A stretch of 64,000 nt of DNA from Leucaena leucocephala (taxonomy: Eukaryota; Streptophyta; Magnoliopsida; Fabales; Fabaceae): the NCBI GenBank assembly GCA_037074615.1, contig CM073527.1, positions 29,184,348-29,248,347 on the forward strand. The letters run 5' to 3'. The notes beneath the pieces were generated by a model. It was given only the letters and a program-made list of their open reading frames with translations. It had not been told where the DNA came from and did no database searches. Shown here in pieces: positions 24,401 to 36,240 of the stretch (the stretch's first letter is position 1; the number at the start of each line of letters is the position of its first letter). Both the position numbers and the translations under genes were made by a program.

Positions 24401-26057
24401 GAGCATATTGCGATAATATCTTTTTGAAGTTAACATCTCTATTACTTTTATTGTTTCTCAGGCTACTAACAAAAAAATCGTGAAAGCTGACGCTTACGTT
24501 GCAGGTCCGAAACAGTCATCAATAGTCATTTTTTGTATTTGTCATCAATAGGTATTTTTTGCATTATATTCCCATACTGTGGAAATATTTTCCAACGCCT
24601 TAGAAAATGTCATTAACATGATGGCAGCTTGCGATGTCCCTGGAATTAAAAGACTCATTCCTTCAGAGTGGAAGGAACAGCAGGAATTTTTCAAAAACAT
24701 ATATGAACTAGTAGGAGTTCCTGTGGTCACAGTGCAACTCAGATACAATGGCTGGGTCACAGAGTTGCAGGATCTAGAAAAGTCAAGGTGATATTCTTGA
24801 TTTTAAGGTCCATATAGAAACTAGAGCACATGCTTTTATTTAACAAGTGATGTATTTCCCTTCAAGCATTTGAATTGTGGAATTTCTTTATTAATCCTTC
24901 CCTTTTGACTGACAGGCAACTGAGGAAAGCTGTTGGGTTAGATAATCTTCTTTATACTCCAGATGCAGATTTTTCTTGCTTTGCAGATCTTGCACTCACA
25001 TCTCCTGAAGATTATTACATTGAGGGACAAGGATCGTTGCTCCAGTAAGGATTTTACTTCCAAACAACAATATGCGGACATACTTCTAATTCTAAATCTT
25101 GACTCTCAAAAGGATTTAAAACATAGTGTAGTCACTCCCTTCAAAGTGTGCTTTAGCATTTTATCATGTGTGGACCCTAAGTACATATTATTTTGATTTT
25201 TTAGATGTGTTCTGACACCAGGCGATCCATACATGCCCTTACCAAATGAAGAAATTATTTCAAGAGTATCAAAACAGGTAGGATTGGGGGGAAAACCCTC
25301 TTCCCTTCTACTGTGACAATCACATTGTAGATGTATTATTGACCCTGAAATGTTGTCACACAACGAGCCACTACCGTGGTTCTGATACCTGGAGTTTCCT
25401 GTGTGTTTTGATACCTGGAGTTTCCTGTGTGTTTTGAGTTGCTTTGTCAGATCTGCATTTCCTTTAATTTATCTTTCGCTGTTCTGTTTTACAATAACTT
25501 TATCAGGTTTTGGCACTGTTCCCATCGTCTCAAGGTTTAGAAGTGACTTGGTCATCTGTGGTTAAGATTGGGCAATCTCTGTACCGTGAAGCACCCGGTA
25601 AAGATCCATTTAGACCCGATCAGAAGACCCCAGTGAAGAATTTCTTCCTTGCTGGTTCTTATACAAAGCAGGTTAGTTTAATCACCCTGGATTTTCTTAA
25701 GTAGCAGCATAGTTCATGTTTTTCGTAAACAAGTTGCCACATCTGATTTTGAACTCAAGGAGTAGACCCCTCTTATGCTGACGTTTGTATGTAATCCATT
25801 GGAGCTTTTGTCAAACCCTTAATTGTTCTTCAGTTTCTTGGACTTGTATGGTTCATTGGTGTATTTATTAGTTGTATGTACATTTTGGGCAGGACTACAT
25901 AGACAGCATGGAAGGTGCAACGTTGTCTGGCAGGCGAGCTTCAGCCTACATATGCAATGCTGGGGAAGAACTGCTGGCATTGCGAAAGAAGCTTGCTACT
26001 GAGTTTCAAGGCCTCCCTCAAACTGCAAATACTACAGATGAATTGAGTCTTGTTTGA
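21426..26057 (+). CDS. ZDS: Zeta-carotene desaturase, chloroplast
   Basis: This is a plastid FAD-dependent enzyme that converts 9,9'-di-cis-zeta-carotene through neurosporene to 7,7',9,9'-tetra-cis-lycopene in carotenoid synthesis. Fourteen exons read 21426-21582, 22053-22177, 22288-22422, 22569-22641, 22789-22862, 23101-23205, 23468-23712, 23792-23879, 24462-24504, 24628-24787, 24916-25044, 25205-25277, 25507-25671 and 25893-26057. Every phase agrees, giving 578 residues, the usual length. Residues 1-45 form a transit peptide, and SDMSVNAPKGLFPPEPEHY follows. The dinucleotide fold is VAIIGAGLGGM (72-82). I recall Ala rather than Gly at the second-last position in most homologues, but GxGxxG is kept. 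Later landmarks are GLHVFFGCYNNLFRL, SFSEWFLSKGG, MWDPVAYALGFID and the C-terminal FAD-side motif FFLAGSYTKQDYIDSMEGA. It ends in TDELSLV. The gene looks intact. It converges on DRT102. Confidence 0.97.
25384..25435. repeat. 26-bp tandem duplication in ZDS intron 12
   Basis: The unit GATACCTGGAGTTTCCTGTG plus TGTTTT occurs twice with no mismatch and no gap, in the intron between exons 12 and 13. Perfect identity indicates a recent event. It does not touch splice signals. Confidence 0.95.
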
Positions 26058-26507
26058 GAGGCTATTATCCTTACACAAACCACACAAAATTACGCTTCAT
26101 ATTTGCCGATCAGGGAATTACAATGACATCTATTAGGCTCACCCTCCATGTAATTGTCGTGAAGAAATGTAATATTGAATCAAAGAAATAACTACAGTCT
26201 GATAGGTCATGGGCTAACGGCTCGGTCTGTGCAAAGAAATAACATGCTCCGTTTTGTACCAAAAAAAAAACATGCTCTGGTCTAGGCTTCGTGATCTCTC
26301 TAAATTCGCTGGTATGTGTGATTAGGGCAAAGGCAGGGAGGATGCAATATCACTTTCATCAGGCAAATGGTGTATCGTTGAAGCATATTAAAATTTTGAG
26401 GATCTTTGGTGTAGGCGAAATCGTATCGAGGAAACGGAAGATGAAATATGATCCACGGAAGCATTGGGAAAGTGGGGGCCTCTGATGATGCGTATCCAAT
26501 TCTAAGG

Positions 26508-27112
26508 GCATGTTTGATTAGGTTTTAGAGAAATCGTATGGAGAATAAGTGATTTAAAAAAAAATAGATAAATTTTTAGGGTTTTTAAGAGTTTATATAA
26601 AAAATAATTTTAAATAAAATAAGTATTTAGATAGTTATTTTAAAAAATTGAAAATAAAATGTGATAGGTAAATTATTAAAAAGGATGTAGTGTAAAAACA
26701 AAAATAATTGTAATTACTGTTTATAATTTATATTGTGGTTATTGTCCTTTGCCATCCTCTTATCTAAAGAAGAAGATAGCAATGACAACAGATGACGATG
26801 ACAATAGATTAGAGAAGAAGCGAGATGAAGTTTGTGTAAAGATGAGAACCAGACGATTTATCCTAGATTTACTAAGATGGTAAAAGCATACCAAATGTGA
26901 CCATGAGAGAGGAGAGAGAATAAAAAAATAATTTATAAATTTTTTATAAATTTTTTTTTTACCCAGAAACATTTAAAATAGTTTTATTTATAATTTTTTT
27001 TAATATTTAAAAATTGTTTATTTTATTTTTTTCTTCAAACCATAATTTCGCCCAAAGAGTTTTTCAACCCGAAACCCTAAATACTTTCCAAACAGCACTA
27101 GCCCTGAACAAA
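26508..27112. mobile_element. Possible miniature transposon between ZDS and DRT102
   Basis: The left side reads GGGCATGTTTGATTAGGTTTTAG. The right side, in reverse complement, reads GGGCTAGTGCTGTTTGGAAAG followed by TATTTAGGGTTT. The interior of about 600 bp is AT-rich and non-coding. The terminal match is partial, and I could not define a target duplication. Confidence 0.35.
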
Positions 27113-27503
27113 CATGCGGTGTTTTCAAACCCTTCAATTTTGTTTCTTGCCTCATGTTCTTTCGTGGTCGCAACAAACGACCGTGAGATTTGTATCTAAT
27201 TTAACCCCACCGTTTCCAAAATATATCATGTTTTCTGGCATCCATGACAACTCTGGATCATTATGCTAAAATTTCCTATAACAATAACCTGTTTTTCTTT
27301 GCCACAAACAGCTTTCTTAATTGGAGACAGATTCTGGTACAAAAAGAAAGAAGTCAAAAGAAAACAAGGGGCAGCCTCAAAGCAACGATGAAACAAACTT
27401 TATTACATGGGTTACAAGAAGGAGAAGAAAACACACCAAAAACGACTAATCGATTATATCATATCCTTGGAAAGGATACCCAGCACGATCATCATAACTT
27501 TTA

Positions 27504-28439
27504 TTAGAATTCCGGGGGATTATCCGCTATCTCCTTGTCAATGGCGTTTCTAGCGGTTTCAAGATCCTCGTCAAAGAACATATCCCAATGGCCATCCCAC
27601 TTGATGAAAAATTCAGTGTCCTCGTGGTATTTCACTCTGTGCACATCCCCAGGCGGAGTGAACAAGTAATCCCCAACCGTCAAATCGTACCTCTCTTTCT
27701 TACTCAGATTCCAAACGCTTTTCTTGCCTTGCATCACCACCAAATCGTGACCAAAGGTGTGGTGATGCGCCGGCTCCACGCTCCCCGCCTTGAACCTCAC
27801 AAAAGCCGACGTGGGGCTTTCTCTCAGAATCTTCATCGACCCACCTGGAATTATATCAATCGGATTCAGTTCTCGGTTCTTCACCAAACAACATACCGCA
27901 CAGGTATCCACCACAGGAGATGCCTCCCCAATCTTGGGCATCTCCACCAGCGCATTATCGAGGAACGATTGAATTTCATCGGGCCAGGGTTTGTTGTCAG
28001 ATGCGGGGCATGGGGATTTGAAAGGAGTATTGAGCCAGGTATCCAGAATTTCAATGGCCAATTCAGGGGAGGTGGACTTGCCGGAGACGGCGAGAACATT
28101 GGAATTGTTGATGGAGCGAGCATTGAGGGCGTCAGAGGGGTTGCGGCAAGTGGCGGCGAAGACACCCGGGAATTTGTTGGCGAAGATTGAGACGCCGGTG
28201 CCGGTGCCACAGGCTACAAGGCCACGAATCTCAGGGGGGGAGGAAGACGACGAAGACTCGGAAACTCGGCGACCGACCTCGGCTGCTATTGAGTAGTAAG
28301 AGGAAGTACCGAGATCTTCGACGTCAATGTTAAGGGAACGTAAATGGGAGACTAAAGCGTCTTTGAGAGAGCAGCCAAAGTCGTCGGCGCCCGTGATAAT
28401 TTTGATAGGGCGAGTGGCGGCGGCGTGGGCATCGGCCAT
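27504..28439 (-). CDS. DRT102: DRT102: RpiB-like sugar-phosphate isomerase domain fused to a cupin
   Basis: The gene is intronless, 311 residues, with start at 28439 (MADAHAAATRPIK). The N-terminal domain (about 11-125) is the ribose-5-phosphate isomerase B / LacAB type, with ITGADDFG (15-22) and CGTGTGVSI (77-85). The Cys corresponds to the active-site Cys region of bacterial RpiB. The C-terminal cupin (about 195-285) carries AHHHTFGHD (224-232) and TVGDYLFTPPGDVH (254-267), so a metal site is likely kept. Arabidopsis DRT102 was isolated by partial complementation of UV-sensitive E. coli. Its true plant role is unsettled, and the domains suggest sugar-phosphate chemistry. The antisense frames at 27,588-28,190 and elsewhere are shadows of high GC. 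It converges with ZDS about 1.4 kb away. Confidence 0.94.
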   Translation of the reverse strand: MADAHAAATRPIKIITGADDFGCSLKDALVSHLRSLNIDVEDLGTSSYYSIAAEVGRRVSESSSSSSPPEIRGLVACGTGTGVSIFANKFPGVFAATCRNPSDALNARSINNSNVLAVSGKSTSPELAIEILDTWLNTPFKSPCPASDNKPWPDEIQSFLDNALVEMPKIGEASPVVDTCAVCCLVKNRELNPIDIIPGGSMKILRESPTSAFVRFKAGSVEPAHHHTFGHDLVVMQGKKSVWNLSKKERYDLTVGDYLFTPPGDVHRVKYHEDTEFFIKWDGHWDMFFDEDLETARNAIDKEIADNPPEF

Positions 28440-30856
28440 GGTGGTGGCTTCACTGGCTTGCCGGAGATAAAAGGGATTAGAGACAGATGGATGAGTGACT
28501 CACTCGCTGTCTTCGGGTGGATGCGATATGCACAAGGTTTACTCTTCTTAGATCGATGACGGGAATCTAGAAGGGTACAAACGGACAAAAATGAACCTGG
28601 CCGATAGTTAAACCGATATACAAACACTCCCAATACTTAATTATAACTTGCATAAAAAGCATAAACTAGTTATCGCTTTTATTATAAAGCATTCATGTTA
28701 TTTCCCCCAATTCATTCATGAGTCGAGGATATTTAGTGCACAAATATTCATATGTATCAAGTGCATCAAGAGTTCTTTGAATTTGGCGTTATAATTTATA
28801 TTCTATTTTATTATTAATGTGATATATTTTTTGAAAGATATTTGCATTCATCTCTCCCATTTTTTTTATGTTCCGTAAAATTTTTATATTAAATATATTA
28901 TTCAAAAAGTATTTCACTTGCATTTTAATTTGAAGAAAATGACATCTAAGTTTGTGAAAGTAATTAAATATTAAAAAAATCTTAAGAAATAATATAAGTA
29001 ATTTAAAATTTTATAGGACTTCAAATATTTTTTTTAATTATAAAAAAATATAACTGTCCCTGAGATTTAAATTTTTCTTTTCCTTTTCCGTAATTCCCTC
29101 TCATCAGCATCAAGAATCTACTCCCTCTCTTTTTGTTCCATTGCCTCAATCTCCTCTCTGTCTCTACCCGTCTCTCTGTAATTTTTATTCAGATTCTCTT
29201 ACTGCTGAAGACGCACCTGCCGTGGATCCCGTGTGATCGTATCTCTTTCTTCCCCTCTCTTTACTCTCTAAGTAGTAATGACTCTATAGTTATAGGAGAT
29301 CATCAAAGAACCTATCGTTGCCTACACAGGTCTGTCTCTGTCCTCATGGAATTATCTCCAAATTTAGACTCCAAATTGAAGGTAATTGTTTTATTTATTT
29401 CTTTATGATTCAAATTCAATCCAAGTTTGTTGTACTGATGCTAGTAGTTTTGTGTCTATTCTTTTTTCTTAATTTTTTTGAGTCTGTGACATTTTCCTGT
29501 CACTATATCTTGCCACTATTTCATTGGACTTAATAGAACTTATTGATTATGTAATTTGATATATCATGGGGTTTTCATTTGATGTAATTTGACGCATACT
29601 TGAGCTATAAGATATTATTTCTTTTTCTTGGTCTGGGCCTATAAATAGATGCCCCTAATGACTATAAATCATTCAGAATGTGATGTACAACTAATCTCTA
29701 ATCATTCATTTTTTGTGACTTTATTCTGTATGAAATCTACATATTTCAATTATGACAAATGTCAGTCCTTTGTAATAAGTTGTAATGTGATATAGAGTTT
29801 GGGCATTTAACTTGCTAAACTGTTGCATCCATCTTCCTAATTAGTTTTTTTAATAACAGATCAGTACTCTGAAACTTCTATGCTCTAGAAAATTGCTGTT
29901 GAATAATGTTGCTAATGTATATGTTCCAACTTTCAACATGCGCTAATATGATATTTGTTACAAATAATATTTTATAAACGCTTTTAAAGTCTCATGCTAT
30001 GTTTGTTTTGTGATTTCAGCTCTGTCATACACTTTTTAAGACTTTGGCTGAAGATGTTGCTAGGAAATTTGTGAAAAAAAAACAACATTGACATGGTTGC
30101 TTTCCACCTATGTGAAAGAAAATAACTTTAGGTGAACATTGACATAGTTGAAAATAAATGGTAATTTTCATAGATTCATAAGGTTCATGCTGTATATAGT
30201 ATAAAATAAATTCTATCACATTATTTTTTTTGCATCTCTATTGTATGATCTTTCAACTAAAATGATTGTTCTGGCTCTGGTTAATAGAAAAGAGAATTGA
30301 TGTTGTCAACTATTTAATATATACCAAGGGATTATAAGAGAGATGATTTTAATCAAACACTTTATGTTGACTTATTTGATATGTATTTTTAAAATCACAA
30401 TACATACCCTTATGATAGATTAGAGACCCAACACAATAATTCTCTTTGGTATCATCCTTTTTCACTTGACATTAGTAAATTAAGATAGTTATAATCATGA
30501 TTTTATTTTTTTTATAAAAAAATTTCTTATGCAGATTTAAGTCCTAGGCCTTTGTAGAGTCATGCTTAGTTGATTTGAGTGTGTAAAACAATTTCTTATT
30601 TTGGCCCCAGAAAAAAAACGGTTTATGTTGTTGTTTGGATTATTGTCAAGCTTGTTTGATGTAGGTGTCATAGCCTTTAACAAGAAATATATGGTAATAT
30701 GATAAGTAGCTATCATATAATGTATTGCAAAAACTTTTAAGGAATATATGACAATATGTATTATCCTATGTTATTAGTAATATGATATTTACTTCTTTGA
30801 TGGTTGTATTTCAAGTTGCTTTTCTTCGATATTCTTAACAGTGAAAATTTAGGGTA

Positions 30857-31212
30857 AGATGAGTTGTTATTATATTACGCGATAGTTGTTAATATAAGTA
30901 TTTAAGTTGTTAATATTATATTTCTGGTGCAGGTTGTCATTACTGAAGTGTGAGAATATGGACATTGTGTTCATATCATGACTTTTTAATTATTTGAGTT
31001 GTGATTTAAATGTGTTTATTTAGGGTTTTAAAAGTTATGTTTGATTTGCATGAGTAAGAAAATATGAAGACTAGAAATGTTCTTGTAAAGTGTGAATCAT
31101 AGATCATGATCTTATATGTGAGAGCAAGATAAGTTGTTATTATAATACGCAATAGTTGTTAATATAAGTGCTTGAGTTGTTAATATTATGTCTGGTGCAA
31201 GTTGTCATTTCC
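30857..31212 (+). repeat. Inner repeat of the MULE: two direct copies, with an inverted partner at 33.2 kb
   Basis: Copies lie at about 30,857-30,948 and 31,070-31,212. Both contain GTTGTTATTAT, TACGC, ATAGTTGTTAATATAAGT and GTTGTTAATATTAT, then GGTGCA and GTTGTCATT. The second copy extends leftwards through AAAGTGTGAAT, ATCATGATCT and TATGTGAG. The reverse complement of 33,224-33,385 carries the same series. Confidence 0.8.
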
Positions 31213-31819
31213 TCTAGGTTTGATGAATTGTTTAGAAGTAGGAATGTATACTCCATGTATTCACCTGCTTTGGGAAATGAGATTAAAGTGTTACTATTAG
31301 TGTTTTGTGCTGATGAAATGATTCTAACAGTTACATCTAAAATGAATTATATAAAGTGGAAGGATTTGATTGTTGGAGAATGTCAAACATTTCTAAATGC
31401 AGAGGCTCTTCAAAAATTGCTATACAAGTAAAGGGACAAGATTTGAGTAGAGCTTCAAGTGTTTACTATCAAGTTCTCTAATAAGATTATGGCATGTTTT
31501 CTTTTACAACAAAAACAATTGTATATAATGTTTTATTTGTGAATTTGATTGATATTACTAACTTAAAGAACTTTTAATAAGTAAATATTTTCCTTTATAT
31601 TTGATTATAGAGCACAAGCTGCTTAGCAAACAAGAGGTATATCCCCAATGATTGAACTATCAGAGAAGGCTTTTACATCATCTTGAAATTCTATGTGGCT
31701 ATATAAGTGTAATTTTAAGTGTTTGATAATTGTTATGTTATTAATTAAACAATACATATAATAAAATATGTCAACTTGTTATCTTGTTAATGAAAGAATT
31801 TTATCATAACAGGAAAAAC

Positions 31820-32560
31820 GACTTAACCATTGAAAAATAACTTACCCATGATAACAAAAATAACAAGTTCAACACTTAAAAATAATAACCTCATATTGAA
31901 GGAATAACAACCCCGTTAAGGCATAACAATTTAACCACTAAAAAATAACTTACCCACGACAATAAAAATAATAACTCCAACACTTAAAAATAACAACCCT
32001 ATATTGAAAGAATAACAACTCTAGTAGTAGGAAATAACAAATTCATAGTGAAAGCATAACAAATACTTGTAAATAACAACTACCCAATGACAATAAAAAT
32101 ATCAATTGTATTAATAGGAAATAAAAACCCTATAGTGAAGGAATAAGAACTTGACAACTGAAAAATAACTTATTCACGATAGCAAAAATAACAACTCTAG
32201 CACTTATAAATAATAACTCTATAGTGAATAAATAATAACTTAATCAATGAAAACAGAACAACCACACAACTGTAAAAGTAACAACACAAGAAGGGAAATA
32301 AACAACTTAACTAATGAAAATAGACAACCCCATAACTGCAAAAATAATAAAACTAGAAAGAAAAATAAAGAACTGAAAAAATAACAAGTCAAGAAAGATT
32401 AACAACTTCTAATGAAAATAAAACAACCCTACAATTGGAAAAGTAACAAGTCCAGAAGGGAAAATAAACAATTGGAAAAACAACAACCCCACCACTATAA
32501 AATAACAACCCAATAGTAAAGGAATAACAATTACTTCATAATTCTTCCCAGAAATTCCGC
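31820..32560. repeat. Degenerate AT-rich array of AACAAC/ATAACAA-type units inside the MULE
   Basis: Roughly 100-120 bp units are repeated with heavy divergence. A unit reads like GAAAAATAACTTACCCA, then ACAATAAAAATAATAACT, CCAACACTTAAAAATAA, CCCTATATTGAAGGAATAACAAC. Clear starts occur near 31,826, 31,932 and 32,156. Beyond 32,240 only the AACAAC rhythm survives. It is non-coding in all frames. Confidence 0.7.
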
Positions 32561-32934
32561 AGACAGAAAGTGCAATGGGCTTACTAGCATAACACTTTGA
32601 TTGGAGCAGAAAAAATAGACTACGGGATCGAACATAACAACACCACTATTAACAAATGACAACTTCATGTTAATAAAATAACAACTTCAGCACATTTCTT
32701 CCCATAATCATTCTAGTCATAATATAACTTCATATATATGTACTTTACAATTACATCAGTTTTTAGTAGCAAATGTAAAAAGATTATATCAAATATAGTC
32801 ACCTTCATCAAGATCCACCATACCTTCCAAACAGATGGATATTGATCAAGGTTACAAAAAATTACTTTCATCACTGTGTATAAATATTGACAAAATAGAA
32901 ATTAGTGTGCTACGTATTTACACATGGCTACTTC

Positions 32935-33173
32935 CACTTTCTCCATTGAATATTATAAAATACCAACTCCTTCATCATTAAACACGTTAACAAATGTGTA
33001 TCGATCAAATCTAACAGTAAATTTAATTACAATTTTATCACTTACTTTCATAACAAGTGATGCTAGTACTATTTTGAACCATCATATGTGATGCTTTTCT
33101 TTATGGATATTGTTGTTACTTGACCACCAATATATGTATGACCTTCTCCATCATTTTTAAATTGTCCTCCCAT
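32935..33173 (-). pseudogene. Transposase N-terminal remnant, MULE-like
   Basis: Read from 33,173 downwards, the frame gives MGGQFKNDGEG, HTYIGGQVTTISIKKS and ITYDG, then a stop at 33,069. Beyond the stop, in shifting frames, come DKIVIKFTVRFDRYTF, NVFNDEGVG and SMEKVEVA. The pattern GG-F/W, YxGG, a basic/hydrophobic strand, ITYxxL, an IKF/IKY strand, NDxDV and VEV is that of the N-terminal domain of plant MULE transposases. No MULE catalytic core or SWIM finger was found, so the element is non-autonomous. The family call rests on motif spacing only. Confidence 0.42.
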
Positions 33174-33223
33174 ATAAACATAATATAACATATGATTTCT
33201 AAACAAACTCGTCATCAGTAATG

Positions 33224-33385
33224 ACAACCTATATCAGACATATAATATTAACAACTCTAACATTTATATTAACAACTGTCGCGTACTATAATAACAACTT
33301 ACATTGCCTCACATATCAGATCATGATTTGTCATTCACACTTTAAAAGAATATTTCTAATGTTCATATTTTTTTACTACACTAAA
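33224..33385 (-). repeat. Inverted partner of the inner MULE repeat
   Basis: In reverse complement this gives AAAGTGTGAAT, ATCATGATCTGATATGTGAG, GTAAGTTGTTATTATAGTACGC, GTTGTTAATATAAATG, GTTGTTAATATTAT and GTTGTCATTACTGA. This closely matches 31,070-31,212, and the last part also matches 30,935-30,948. Confidence 0.8.
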
Positions 33386-34635
33386 GTAAACACACCACAA
33401 ATTTATTCAAACTTAAAATAACTTTTAAAGAGATAAGTGTTCCAATGAAAGGGATGTGATAGCAGAATATAAAGAAACATAACTTCGCATTATGATATAA
33501 CATATAGAGCATACAAATTTGAACATAAAAAGTTTCATTTATTTGTTAAAATCATTTTCATGGAAAGCAAGAGGCCACCAAACGCATTGAAAGCCAGAAA
33601 TCTAAATGAATAACTGTCAAAATTGTCAGTGTGATAATAAAATTAATGTACGGCACTTAACATATCAGCTAGAATCAGTCGTCACTTATTCAAAAATAGA
33701 TACTCATGAAAATCAAGAAGAAAAGTAGGCAAATGGAAGAGTTAATGAAGAATTACTACTGACAAAAATTTTATCACAATGATACATCGAAGTACAATGA
33801 ACTTAGAAACTTATGAATAGAGTGAACTAGCGAGTAAAGCAAATGAAGATACTAACCATAATTTGGATCCATGTTACCATTGACAGCAATAGGAATTAAA
33901 CCCATAACACAGATGTTGATGAATAGTATTATAAGCTTTATATCCTCTAACATCTCTCTCTTTCGCCATTTCTCTCTAAATCAGTCATTGTACGTACAAA
34001 ATTTTCAAACCCATAAAGTCAAAAGGGAAGGGCATGAAGCCCTTTTAGCCATGCACGATGCCGTGAAAATCCAGTTGCAAACACACTATAAAGGCCATCG
34101 TTACATGTCTTCCTCATCATGCTTTATCCTCTTCTTTCTACACCAGAGTATGTCAAATCTTATTTGCTCTTTATTGTTTTTTATTTCATAAGGGCAGTTA
34201 TATTTTTTAAAAACTAAAAAAAATTATCTTAAATCCCATGGGATTTAAAATTAATTATGTCATTTATTAGAATTTTTGTATTATTTAATTGCATCTATAA
34301 AACCATATGTCATTTTCCCTCTAATTTTATCTTATATCACTTATTTACTTATTTTATTGAATATTACATGCACCGACCCTTTACCAACTCCCTTAGGTCC
34401 CCACATATTTGATTTATTGATGATGTTTAATTAATTTAACCACACATTTGATAATTGGGCGGATTCATTCATGGAGTGCCCACTAACCACAACCACGCAA
34501 TATTCTTTTCTTTTCTTTTTTTTTTTAAATGACAACACGCAGAGATTTCTCCTGAGAAAATGAAGAAAAAAGAAAACAGGGTTACAAACTTATAACAGAC
34601 AAATCAATGATAGAGAAGCAGAAAGAAATAAAGAA

Positions 34636-36240
34636 ATGGCGGAATCGTTATTGAGGGTTGGGCCTCCTGTGACAAGTTTATACTCCGAGGTATGACTGGC
34701 AGAGGGGTTTTGGCTATAAATTATAAATTGATCGGTACCTTTTCCATTTCAATTTTTTTTTAGATGAAGTTTTCTATTTCAATTGTGATTTGATGCTTTA
34801 CTCGCAGAGAATCCATGGCATCAAATGCTGTTCAACCCCGCCCCATAAGAGAACTAATCATGCTTCTCCCAACCCACAAACGCCTCGCCCTCTGAAAATA
34901 GCAGTAACTGCAGTCACCGAGCTTTTGCGTCTTTTCTCTCCTTCCTATCCAACAAGGTGCCTTTTAAATTCTTCACTACCCTTCTTCTCGTCCTTACTAT
35001 TTCTTCTTGCCTTCCACTGATTTTCAGCATTTTGCTTAGGGTCACAGAGGAACAAGCAGACGAATCCCCAGTTTCAAGTGTGGATGATGTTCTACTCATC
35101 ATTCAATCTGATTACGTGAATGCTTATTTTGTTACAGGTTAACTTACCACTTTTCACTGAGCTTTTGCCCATTAACACTTACTGGTACTGCTTGCATCGA
35201 TTCCATTAGCAGACATAGTTGATCTTGCTTCTAATTTTTCTCTCATGTAACTAGGGAATTTCACGCCTTCTATATATGCTGAAGATTGCATCTTTGAAGA
35301 TCCAACTATTACCTTTCGGGGTAAGTAGAATCATTAGGAAGAGGGGGGGGGGGGGGTGTAGTAGTAATAAGCTTGAGAGTGGAAATTAGCCCTGTAACTA
35401 AAACCAATGATGTGTGGTCATCAATTCAGGTAGGGAGTTGTATGCGCGCAACTTGAAATTGCTTGTTCCTTTCTTTGACTGTGCATCAATTACGCTTCAA
35501 TTGATTGAGAAGGTAGTTTTATCCTGCCATATGATATAAGTTACTTGTAAAACCAAATGAAGATTATTAATTAGCCACTCTGGTTGCCTAAATGTGGCCT
35601 GTCATTGCGCTTGGAAATTCGGTTCTCGTTTTCATTATTCTCTGCCTTCAATTCTAACTGATATGACATTCATTAGCCTCTTGAGATTCACTGTTCGGAA
35701 CTCATTTTACTGCTTAAAAGAGGCAGGACCACTTTCAATCTCTACTCACGATTTCAAATGGTATGCAGGTTGTTGATTCTGACACGAATTTTGTTGTGGC
35801 AACCTGGAAACTAAGGTGCTCATCAAACTGATTTTTTTAATGTTTGTTAACTTAACGTTGAAGTTACTTTGTTTAAACACTTTGTAATTCGTATATTCCC
35901 TCAACTCAAGTTAGATAGAGACAAGGAACGTTATCATCTTCATTAGTAAAAACCTTGCCTTCCTCCTTGTTTGATATGCAGGACTAACTTGAAGCTTCCT
36001 TGGAGACCTCTGATTTGTATTAATGGAAGCACTCTTTATGAATTGGACGAAGCTTTCAAAGTTAGCACCAAATAATATAACCTTATCTTGCGGATTTTTT
36101 CTGCCCTTCGAGCTATTTTACATGTATACCAACTTTTCTTTTGGAAACAGATTGTGAAGCATGTTGAGAGTTGGAACGTTTCTGCACTTGAAGCAATTGG
36201 CCAGATTTTCAACTTCAACTCCGGAAATTCTGTCGGTTGA
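34636..36240 (+). CDS. DUF2358 / SnoaL-NTF2-like protein, probably plastid
   Basis: Eight exons read 34636-34689, 34808-34956, 35040-35137, 35255-35320, 35430-35512, 35769-35815, 35982-36060 and 36151-36240. All phases agree, giving 221 residues. The first 50 residues are Ser/Arg/Pro-rich and poor in acidic residues, consistent with a plastid transit peptide. The conserved domain starts at DDVLLIIQSDYVNAYFVTGNF. It continues through IYAEDCIFEDPTITFRG, RNLKLLVPFFDCAS and FVVATWKLRTNLKLPWRP, and ends in the helical VSALEAIGQIF. This is the cone-shaped NTF2/SnoaL fold of DUF2358. No enzymatic function is established for the plant members. It is likely the counterpart of Arabidopsis At3g04890, which lies next to DRT102 there as here. 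Confidence 0.87.

Larger units (their letters stand above)
28935..34317 (-). mobile_element. Decayed Mutator-like element (MULE), about 5.4 kb
   Basis: The left end (28,935-29,060) and the reverse complement of the right end (34,317-34,192) match over about 125 bp. Both begin GAAAATGACAT, pass through GTAATTAAATA / GCAATTAAATA, TTTAAAAT / TTTAAATC and AAAAAATATAACTG, and end in TCCC or CCCT. Plant MULEs have long terminal inverted repeats of this kind, often starting with G then A-rich sequence. Inside are a second inverted pair, an AT-rich repeat array and a degenerate transposase N-terminal region on the minus strand. A clean 9-bp target duplication was not visible, so the limits are approximate. 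The element ends only about 320 bp upstream of the DUF2358 start codon. Confidence 0.55.

Noticed and set aside
27588..28190. 200-residue open frame opposite DRT102
   Set aside because: It is an antisense shadow of a GC-rich coding exon, with no recognisable domain.
31168..31431. 87-residue plus-strand frame inside the Mutator-like element
   Set aside because: It begins in the inner repeat and shows no known domain. It could be a shard of transposon coding sequence but cannot be supported.
34790..35142. Separate short frames at the start of the DUF2358 gene
   Set aside because: They are intron read-throughs of exons 2 and 3 of the spliced gene.
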